Origin: Oribacterium sp.
GTDB taxonomy: Bacteria; Bacillota_A; Clostridia; Lachnospirales; Lachnospiraceae
Direction: 5' to 3'
DNA: 9,780 nt
Assembly (NCBI GenBank): GCA_017940955.1
Contig: JAGAXP010000027.1
Span: forward strand, 1 to 9,780
The number at the start of each line of letters is the position of its first letter. The stretch's first letter is position 1. The position numbers were made by a program, and so were the translations under genes. Under the pieces are notes generated by a model that was not told the DNA's origin, ran no database searches, and saw only the letters and a program-made list of their open reading frames with translations. This document shows, piece by piece, positions 5,572 to 9,780 of the stretch.

Positions 5572-5697
5572 AATGGACAAAGAAATGAGGAAAACAAAAA
5601 ACACCTCACTTCCGAGTCCATTTCTTTTGCAAAAGAATATCGGCTGATTTAGCGTCAGCTCAAACCTGAGCAGTCGGGTTTGGGTCTGGCGCTTTTA
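5572..5697 (+). ncRNA. Candidate short structured RNA or attenuated leader
   Basis: No credible ORF lies here, but the stretch is rich in pairing. AATGGAC (5572-5578) pairs with GTCCATT (5616-5622). Inside it TGAGG (5586-5590) pairs with CCTCA (5604-5608), leaving a 13-nt A-rich loop. A 16-bp palindrome TTCTTTTGCAAAAGAA follows (5622-5637), then a strong intrinsic terminator. With the promoter candidate upstream this would give an RNA of roughly 120 nt. I do not recognise it as a known riboswitch or sRNA class. It might instead be a leader regulating dhaL-dhaM-dhaK by termination, with the operon's own promoter downstream as an alternative. Confidence 0.4.
5651..5696 (+). terminator. Strong intrinsic terminator before the dha operon
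   Basis: AGCGTCAG (5651-5658) pairs with CTGGCGCT (5686-5693, one G-T pair), and CTCAAACC (5659-5666) pairs with GGTTTGGG (one G-T pair), giving a hairpin of about 16 bp with one bulge. TTTT follows at 5693-5696 and more T after 5701. It isolates the dha operon from upstream transcription. Confidence 0.75.
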
Positions 5698-5752
5698 GTG
5701 CATTTTTATTATACAAGAGCGAGATTGTAGATATAACACAAAAGATATTTCA

Positions 5753-5770
5753 TAATTGTTTAAACAATTA
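5753..5770. promoter_or_regulatory. 18-bp perfect palindrome, putative operator of the dha operon
   Basis: TAATTGTTTAAACAATTA is a perfect 18-bp palindrome about 100 bp before dhaL. It does not fit the catabolite-repression cre consensus or the spaced Rex site. A TetR-like or other dimeric regulator is possible; none is encoded in this window. Its centre is about 65 bp upstream of the start predicted from the extended -10 at 5812-5820, a position typical of an activator site. Confidence 0.45.
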
Positions 5771-5811
5771 GCTATTATATACACATAATGTATGGAAATT
5801 TCATGTGGTTT

Positions 5812-5820
5812 TGTTATAAT
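5812..5820 (+). promoter_or_regulatory. Extended -10 promoter of dhaL-dhaM-dhaK
   Basis: TGTTATAAT is a perfect extended -10 (TG-N-TATAAT, with TATAAT at 5815-5820). The -35 region (ATGGAA at 5792-5797, 17 bp spacing) matches poorly, as is common with extended -10 promoters. It predicts a start near 5827 and a leader of about 40 nt before dhaL, which rules out the in-frame ATG at 5788 as translation start. Confidence 0.6.
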
Positions 5821-5868
5821 ATACCATGCAGAGCTTTTACAATAACAGATTGGGAGGACAAATTGCAT

Positions 5869-6489
5869 ATGTCTACTAAAATTTATGAATGCCTTAAGTG
5901 TATCGGAGAAAAGATTATCGACAACAAGGATTTCTTGACAGACCTAGACAGAGAAATCGGCGATGCTGACCACGGTGTAAACATGGCAAGAGGCTTTACA
6001 GCAGTTATTGAAAAGACTCCTCAGGATGATCCAGACATCGGAGCAGCGCTGAAGAAAACAGGAATGACGCTTTTATCCACTGTTGGCGGAGCTTCCGGTC
6101 CTTTATACGGAACTGCTTACATGGAGGCGGCTAAAGTTCTTGCAGGAAAAGATACTCTTACCACAGAAGATTTCAAGCTTGCTCTTGAAGCAGCCATTGC
6201 CGGTATTCAAAAGAGAGGAAAAGCAGAAAAAGGCGAAAAAACCATGCTTGATTCTCTGATTCCTGCCCATGATGCCTATGAAGCAAAAATTTCAGAGGGC
6301 GGAAGTTTATATGACGGTCTTGTAGAAGCATGCACGGCAGCAAATGAAGGAATTGAGTTTACAAAGACCATTGCTGCAACCAAGGGACGTGCAAGCTACC
6401 TGGGAGAGCGAAGTATAGGACATCAGGATCCGGGGGCTACATCAGCAACTATGACACTTGAAGTTATCCGAGATTTCGTTAAGGGGTAA
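5869..6489 (+). CDS. dhaL: Dihydroxyacetone kinase subunit DhaL (ADP-binding)
   Basis: The 206-residue product is the nucleotide-binding subunit of the PTS-dependent dihydroxyacetone kinase. It holds ADP as a cofactor, receives phosphate from DhaM, and passes it to dihydroxyacetone on DhaK. 'LDREIGDADHGVNMARGF' (residues 26-43) is the diagnostic motif, with Asp27, Asp32 and Asp34 matching the Mg-ADP ligands. 'TLLSTVGGASGPLYGTAY' and 'GRASYLGERSIGHQDPGA' are the other conserved loops. GGGAGG (5852-5857) decides the start region: an in-frame TTG at 5863 is 5 nt away and ATG 5869 is 11 nt away. I list ATG, but TTG is possible. It is the first gene of the operon, which is unusual since the common order starts with dhaK. 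Length is normal. Confidence 0.95.
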   Translation: MSTKIYECLKCIGEKIIDNKDFLTDLDREIGDADHGVNMARGFTAVIEKTPQDDPDIGAALKKTGMTLLSTVGGASGPLYGTAYMEAAKVLAGKDTLTTEDFKLALEAAIAGIQKRGKAEKGEKTMLDSLIPAHDAYEAKISEGGSLYDGLVEACTAANEGIEFTKTIAATKGRASYLGERSIGHQDPGATSATMTLEVIRDFVKG

Positions 6490-6492
6490 AAC

Positions 6493-6888
6493 ATGGTAGG
6501 ACTGGTTTTGGTATCACATAGCAGTAAAATTGCAGACGGAATCAAGGATCTGACAGATCAGATTGCATCAGGGCATAAGGGTATCATTGCAGCCGGAGGA
6601 ATGGAAGACGGCGAGATCGGCACCGATGCTGTAAGGATCTCAGAGGCCATAAAGGCAGCAAACGATGGGGATGGAGTAGTTCTTTTAGCAGATCTTGGAA
6701 GCGGAATTATGAGTGCAGAAACGGCTATTGAACTGCTGGACGGAGAAGGTATAAATGTTAAGCTTGCTGATGCTCCAATCGTTGAAGGCGCCATCGTAGC
6801 TGCTGTTACAGCCGTTTGTGGTCAAAATATGGACGCAGTTATTGCAGCCGCAGAGCAGACGCGGACTGTAAAAAAAATAAATTCATAA
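6493..6888 (+). CDS. dhaM: DhaM, PTS EIIA-type phosphotransferase subunit of dihydroxyacetone kinase
   Basis: The 131-residue product is the phosphoryl donor of the DHA kinase. It takes phosphate from HPr of the sugar phosphotransferase system and gives it to ADP on DhaL. It has the mannose-type EIIA fold start 'MVGLVLVSHSSKIADG', with His9 as the phosphorylated residue, then 'GGMEDGEIGTDAVRI', 'LLADLGSGIMSAETAIELL' and 'VEGAIVAA', all typical. It consists of the EIIA domain alone, without the HPr and EI-like extensions of the E. coli protein, so it depends on the general PTS enzymes encoded elsewhere. It starts 3 nt after the dhaL stop, with AAGGGG at the end of dhaL as ribosome binding site, so translation is likely coupled. 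Confidence 0.95.
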   Translation: MVGLVLVSHSSKIADGIKDLTDQIASGHKGIIAAGGMEDGEIGTDAVRISEAIKAANDGDGVVLLADLGSGIMSAETAIELLDGEGINVKLADAPIVEGAIVAAVTAVCGQNMDAVIAAAEQTRTVKKINS

Positions 6889-6904
6889 TTAAGGAGTCAG
6901 GGAC

Positions 6905-7900
6905 ATGAAGAAACTAATCAATGGGGTTGACAATGTAGTTGACGAGATGCTGGACGGAATGGTTGCAGCTTATCCTCAGTACCTTAAGAGGCTTGACGGA
7001 TTTGATGTGGTTGTAAGAGCCGGCGGATCTGACGGCAAGGTTGCTCTTGTTTCCGGCGGTGGAAGCGGACATGAACCGACACACGGTGGCTACGTTGGAA
7101 AAGGTATGCTTGACGGTGCAATCGCAGGTGCGGTTTTCACATCGCCTACTCCTGACCAGATCTTTGAAGCCATAAAAGCTGCAAACGGCGGAAAAGGTGT
7201 TCTTCTTGTAATCAAGAACTACACCGGTGACGTAATGAACTTCGAGATGGCAGCCGACATGGCAAGAGATGAAGGAATCGAGGTTGATCATGTTATCACA
7301 GCAGATGATGTAGCTGTTGAGAATAGTACCTGGACAACAGGAAGAAGAGGAATCGCAGGAACAATCTTCGTTCACAAGCTTGCCGGAGCATGCGCCGAGG
7401 CAGGTGGAAGTCTTTCTGATGTTAAGGCTGTTGCTGAGAAAGTTATAGCTAACGTTCGTTCAATGGGTATGGCTGTTGATGCCTGCACAGTACCTGCAGC
7501 CGGTAAGCCGAACTTCGACCTTGCCGAGGATGAAGTAGAGATCGGTATCGGTATCCACGGAGAGCCCGGTGTAAACCGTGAAAAGATCAGTTCTGTTAAC
7601 GATATTGTTGACAAGCTTCTTGGCAAAATACTTGCTGAGGGTATCTACAACGCAGGAGATGAAGTTGCTGTCATGGTTAACGGAATGGGCGGAACACCTC
7701 TCATGGAGCTGTTTGTAGCCAATAAGCATCTTGCAGAAGAGCTTAATAAGAAGGATATCAAGGTTTACAAGACTCTTGTCGGAAACTACATGACATCCCT
7801 TGATATGGAAGGCTTCTCCATCACACTTCTTAAAATGGATGACGAGCTCAAGAAACTCCTTGATGCTCCTGCAGATACACCTGCATTTGTTCAAGTATAA
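6905..7900 (+). CDS. dhaK: Dihydroxyacetone kinase subunit DhaK (substrate-binding)
   Basis: The 331-residue product binds dihydroxyacetone covalently as a hemiaminal and accepts phosphate from DhaL-ATP to make dihydroxyacetone phosphate. The expected residues are present: 'GGGSGHEPTHGGYVGKGMLD' with His56, 'KNYTGD' with Asp109, and 'IGIGIHGEPG' with the substrate-binding His218. Numbering coincides with the E. coli enzyme. Length is that of PTS-dependent DhaK proteins, and no DhaL-like kinase domain is fused at the C-terminus, as it is in ATP-dependent kinases. AAGGAG lies about 8 nt before ATG 6905. It is 16 bp after dhaM and closes the operon, with a strong terminator just behind. No paralogue such as dhaQ and no dhaS-like regulator is visible in the window. 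Confidence 0.95.
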   Translation: MKKLINGVDNVVDEMLDGMVAAYPQYLKRLDGFDVVVRAGGSDGKVALVSGGGSGHEPTHGGYVGKGMLDGAIAGAVFTSPTPDQIFEAIKAANGGKGVLLVIKNYTGDVMNFEMAADMARDEGIEVDHVITADDVAVENSTWTTGRRGIAGTIFVHKLAGACAEAGGSLSDVKAVAEKVIANVRSMGMAVDACTVPAAGKPNFDLAEDEVEIGIGIHGEPGVNREKISSVNDIVDKLLGKILAEGIYNAGDEVAVMVNGMGGTPLMELFVANKHLAEELNKKDIKVYKTLVGNYMTSLDMEGFSITLLKMDDELKKLLDAPADTPAFVQV

Positions 7901-7918
7901 AAAGATACTGTCATATAA

Positions 7919-7944
7919 AGCTCTATCACTTAGCTCTGTCACTT
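7919..7944 (+). repeat. Tandem 13-nt duplication at the dha terminator
   Basis: AGCTCTATCACTT (7919-7931) is followed directly by AGCTCTGTCACTT (7932-7944), identical except for one base. The second copy is the left arm of the terminator. The first copy could pair weakly with the same right arm. Confidence 0.6.
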
Positions 7945-7961
7945 TTGTGGCAGAGCTTTTT
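7932..7961 (+). terminator. Intrinsic terminator of the dha operon
   Basis: AGCTCTGTCAC (7932-7942) pairs with GTGGCAGAGCT (7947-7957, one G-T pair) around a TTTT loop, followed by five T (7957-7961). It is a textbook intrinsic terminator 31 bp after the dhaK stop. Confidence 0.9.
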
Positions 7962-8026
7962 ATGCCAGTAACCGGCCAGCGGATGACGATCCATGGCTAA
8001 CCGCAAACAGAAAGGATAAAACACTT

Positions 8027-8348
8027 ATGGATTATGAAAATTTCAAAGGAGAGCTAAGGCTCAGAAGGATACAAAGGAAGCCGAGCAGGCAGACAAGCCC
8101 GGAAAGGCTGAGAGAGGCGAAAAGAAGCCCGAGCGTGAGCGTGTATCCATGAAGGAGAAGCTTCCTCAGAAGAAGGCGGAAGTCGCAAAAAACGAAGCAA
8201 GCCGGGAACATCCGGTACCAAGCAAAACGAAGAAAACGGCTCTGGGATAATACTCAGGGACCGTTTGAGGAAGTTACTTAAAGATCGGGGCAATAATCCG
8301 GCTGCCCCGGTCATTTATGAGGGGATGGAAGAAGATGAACGGTTATGA
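8027..8348 (+). pseudogene. Frameshifted GC-richer relic, Lys/Glu-rich, unknown
   Basis: An ATG at 8027 with AAGGA 9-13 nt upstream opens 'MDYENFKGE', but that frame stops at 8152. The frame open from 8038 to 8250 encodes a Lys/Glu/Ala-rich stretch (AKAQKDTKEAEQADKPGK..., then 'ERVSMKEKLPQKKAEVAK'), and a third frame ends as 'LRKLLKDRGNNPAAPVIYEG...' with TGA 8346-8348. The simplest reading is one gene with two frameshifts. 'MDYENFK' resembles the start of DUF5688-type proteins, and the 'VSMKEKL' tail recalls Lys-rich linkers of proteins from clostridial conjugative elements, but both links are weak. By hand count 96 of 180 bases in 8041-8220 are G or C (53%), against about 40% in a line sampled from the next gene (8521-8580). 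That, with the broken frames, suggests a foreign remnant. Confidence 0.4.
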
Positions 8349-8406
8349 AAGTGAAGATGTAGCGCTTGTGATAGCAGGTGTATTAGCGTGGGCAGATTTA
8401 TCCTGA
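8335..8406 (+). other. Possible 23-codon small ORF
   Basis: ATG 8335 overlaps the end of the relic's third frame and reads 'MNGYESEDVALVIAGVLAWA' plus three residues to TGA 8404-8406. A purine-rich stretch (GAGGGGATGG, 8319-8328) precedes the ATG and could serve as ribosome binding site. The middle is hydrophobic. It may be the start of a truncated neighbour of the relic rather than a working peptide gene. The rest of 7962-8484 shows no other gene I can support. Confidence 0.2.
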
Positions 8407-8421
8407 TGTTTCTGCTTGCCA

Positions 8422-8430
8422 TGCTATAAT
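8422..8430 (+). promoter_or_regulatory. Extended -10 promoter upstream of the YoaK-family gene
   Basis: TGCTATAAT is a perfect extended -10 (TATAAT at 8425-8430). The best -35 candidate (CTGATG, 8403-8408, 16 bp spacing) is weak. It predicts a start near 8437 and a leader of about 50 nt before the gene at 8485, which would also include the GNAT gene in the transcript. Confidence 0.55.
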
Positions 8431-8484
8431 ATCTGAAGGAAAATATGTCGTTATAATTTTAAAAGGCATATTTGGAGAAAAGAG

Positions 8485-9141
8485 ATGTCGATTGCAAAAA
8501 CGCAGACCTCCGAGAGCTTTCGATTAAGTGCGTTGCTTTCATTTTCGGGAGGATTACAAGACGCATATACTTATAACGTGAGACATGGTGTATTCGCAAA
8601 TGCCCAGACCGGTAATGTGGTACTGATGAGCCAGAACTTTATGCAGGGAGAGTGGGATAAGGGATTGCATTATATGCTTCCGCTCATATCATTTGCTGCA
8701 GGTATTTTTCTGGCTGAAAGGGTCGAGAGCAGGTTCAAGACCAGCAGCAAGATCCATTGGAGGCAGATCATACTTTTCATAGAGATCGTATTGCTTTTGG
8801 CGGTAGGATTTATGCCGTCAGGATTTAACATGCTCGCGAATATCATGGTATCGTTCTCATGTGCCATGCAGGTGCAGACCTTCAGAAAGGTTCATGGGTA
8901 CGGATACGCCAGTACGATGTGTATCGGCAATCTGAGGAGCGGTACGGAAAGCCTGTCACAGTATTTCAGATCAAAAGAGAAGGAATCCTTGTATAAGGCA
9001 TTGCATTTCTTTGGCATTATTCTTATCTTTGCCATAGGAGCCGGCATCGGAGGGGTACTTTCCGCAAGGTTTGGTATTGGAACAATATGGATCTCACCGG
9101 CTATTCTTCTTGTGGTAGCCTTGATGATGATAAAAGAATGA
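8485..9141 (+). CDS. YoaK/DUF1275 family membrane protein
   Basis: The 218-residue product has the two family landmarks: 'GGLQDAYTY' with 'GVFANAQTGNVVLM' (residues 22-48), and 'MQVQTFRKVHGYGYASTMC' with 'GNLRSGTE' (128-155). Hydrophobic stretches near 12-24, 61-79, 94-110, 113-130, 173-193 and 198-215 suggest about six membrane segments, so it sits in the cytoplasmic membrane. The family is widespread but its function is not established; a transporter-like role has been suggested from topology only. GGAG lies about 8 nt before ATG 8485, and an extended -10 promoter is upstream. The GNAT gene starts 3 nt after its stop, so the two form a small operon. Confidence 0.9.
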   Translation: MSIAKTQTSESFRLSALLSFSGGLQDAYTYNVRHGVFANAQTGNVVLMSQNFMQGEWDKGLHYMLPLISFAAGIFLAERVESRFKTSSKIHWRQIILFIEIVLLLAVGFMPSGFNMLANIMVSFSCAMQVQTFRKVHGYGYASTMCIGNLRSGTESLSQYFRSKEKESLYKALHFFGIILIFAIGAGIGGVLSARFGIGTIWISPAILLVVALMMIKE

Positions 9142-9144
9142 GAG

Positions 9145-9633
9145 ATGAGGAAAATGATTATTAGAAGATATACGGAAAATGATTTGCCGGAGATTATCAG
9201 AATTTGGAACGAAGTTGTAGAAGAAGGAATCGCTTTTCCGCAGGAGGAACTATTGAATTCGAAAAGCGGAGCAGAGTTCTTTGCGGCACAGAGTTATACG
9301 GCTGTTGCCGAAGAAGATGGTAAGATATATGGCTTGTATATTCTCCATCCAAACAATGTAGGACGCTGCGGTCATATTTGTAATGCTAGCTATGCAGTTT
9401 CATCTGATGCCCGAGGAAGGCATATCGGCGAGCAATTAGTTCTGGATTGCCTGAAGAAAGGTAAAGAACTTGGATTTCGGGTTCTTCAATTCAATGCAGT
9501 TGTCGAAAGCAATACTCATGCCAGACACTTGTATGAGCGACTGGGATTTACTCAACTTGGGACTATTCCCGGGGGATTTCGCATGAAGGATGGTCATTAT
9601 GAGAGTATCTGTCCATATTACCATGAACTGTAG
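9145..9633 (+). CDS. GNAT-family N-acetyltransferase
   Basis: The 162-residue product is a single GNAT domain, which transfers an acetyl group from acetyl-CoA to an amine. Motif A is seen as 'VSSDARGRHIGEQLVLDCLK' (residues 85-104), with R-G-R-H-I-G as the pyrophosphate-binding loop. Motif B is 'NAVVESNTHARHLYERLGF' (117-135). The 'IIRIWNEVVEEGIAFP' N-terminus gives it a phosphinothricin-acetyltransferase-like flavour, but the substrate cannot be told. The first ATG (9145) is 3 nt after the preceding stop; an in-frame ATG at 9154 follows GAGG by 3 nt, so the true start may be residue 4. Translation is probably coupled to the membrane protein gene. No signal peptide is seen, so it is cytoplasmic. 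Confidence 0.9.
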   Translation: MRKMIIRRYTENDLPEIIRIWNEVVEEGIAFPQEELLNSKSGAEFFAAQSYTAVAEEDGKIYGLYILHPNNVGRCGHICNASYAVSSDARGRHIGEQLVLDCLKKGKELGFRVLQFNAVVESNTHARHLYERLGFTQLGTIPGGFRMKDGHYESICPYYHEL

Positions 9634-9671
9634 ATTGCATAGGAAGTTATTATTTTATGGGTGGGGTAAAT

Positions 9672-9780
9672 ATGGAACTTAAGAGAATTCCTTATGGACT
9701 GACTGTTTGTAAAGTGGCAGATATTTCTGCTGTTGATATGGATTCGGACTTTTACTTTTTGGGGAAGACTGATGAAGAAA
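9672..9780 (+). CDS. ACT-domain protein, N-terminal fragment (cut by right edge)
   Basis: ATG 9672 has GGGTGGGG about 5 nt upstream and opens a frame with no stop to the edge, 36 residues so far: 'MELKRIPYGLTVCKVADISA' then 'VDMDSDFYFLGKTDEE'. This resembles the start of small ACT-domain proteins of Firmicutes, in which 'L.VCKV.D' and 'FYF.GKT.EE' recur. Such proteins bind small ligands, often amino acids, but the role here is unknown. It begins 38 bp after the GNAT stop with no terminator between, so it may be in the same operon. Confidence 0.7.
   Translation, partial: MELKRIPYGLTVCKVADISAVDMDSDFYFLGKTDEE

Noticed and set aside
5572..5697. Known riboswitch upstream of dhaL
   Set aside because: I compared it from memory with preQ1, THF, fluoride, c-di-GMP and T-box patterns and saw no matching core motifs; left as an unassigned RNA.
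5753..5770. Rex or cre (CcpA) site at the dha promoter
   Set aside because: Rex sites need TTGT and ACAA separated by a central spacer, and cre needs a CG centre; this palindrome has neither.
5788..5868. In-frame N-terminal extension of DhaL from ATG 5788
   Set aside because: It would start upstream of the extended -10 promoter at 5812-5820, lacks a ribosome site, and adds residues not found in DhaL proteins.
6914..7375. 153-codon minus-strand ORF opposite dhaK
   Set aside because: Long only because of codon bias of dhaK on the other strand; composition (Ser, Cys, Asn, Val runs) is not that of a real protein.
7460..7942. 160-codon minus-strand ORF opposite dhaK
   Set aside because: It is antisense to a clearly conserved kinase gene, begins inside the terminator hairpin, and its Cys/His-rich sequence matches no family; shadow frame.
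8054..8314. 86-codon minus-strand ORF in the relic region
   Set aside because: Ser/Pro/Leu/Arg-rich composition, no ribosome binding site seen, and it is the complement of the Lys/Glu-rich plus-strand frame; taken as a shadow.

Overview
The window looks like a chromosomal stretch from a low-to-moderate-GC Firmicute, most likely a Lachnospiraceae (Butyrivibrio-like) gut or rumen anaerobe. The evidence is consistent strong GGAGG-type ribosome binding sites, extended -10 promoters, an Rpn-type PD-(D/E)XK nuclease remnant of the kind frequent in that family, and a PTS-dependent dihydroxyacetone kinase. The taxon is inferred from protein style, not from a marker gene.

Left part (1-2973): the 3' end of a type-B carboxylesterase, then a shrunken XRE-type regulator remnant, then a perfect 40-bp inverted repeat. 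The minus strand then carries an unusual fusion, an LCMT/PPM1-like methyltransferase with a C-terminal STAS domain. Next is decayed material: an Rpn-family nuclease that has lost its N-terminus and carries an in-frame TGA, joined at a GGTGCCAGGCACC palindrome to the first ~37 codons of a LysR regulator.

Middle (2974-5700): a LysR-type half-site palindrome lies in the gap between the lysR stub and a tight rightward operon. The operon encodes a 71-aa unknown protein, an alpha/beta hydrolase with a non-canonical nucleophile elbow, an iron-sulfur-flavoprotein-like reductase, and a lipoprotein with a cyclophilin-like domain. After it come a probable terminator, four 11-nt repeats, and a candidate short promoter-to-terminator RNA with no ORF.

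Right part (5700-9780): a dihydroxyacetone kinase operon in the order dhaL-dhaM-dhaK. It has a palindromic putative operator and extended -10 promoter upstream and a strong terminator downstream. Together these proteins move phosphate from PTS HPr through DhaM and DhaL-ADP to dihydroxyacetone bound on DhaK, giving DHAP for glycolysis. A GC-richer, frameshifted relic region follows (about 7980-8410). It is followed by a YoaK/DUF1275 membrane protein, a GNAT acetyltransferase, and the start of an ACT-domain protein running off the right edge.

No rRNA, tRNA, CRISPR array or intact insertion sequence was seen. The least ordinary items are the methyltransferase-STAS fusion, the perfect 40-bp hairpin, the lysR/rpn junction, and the orphan RNA locus with its 11-nt repeats.
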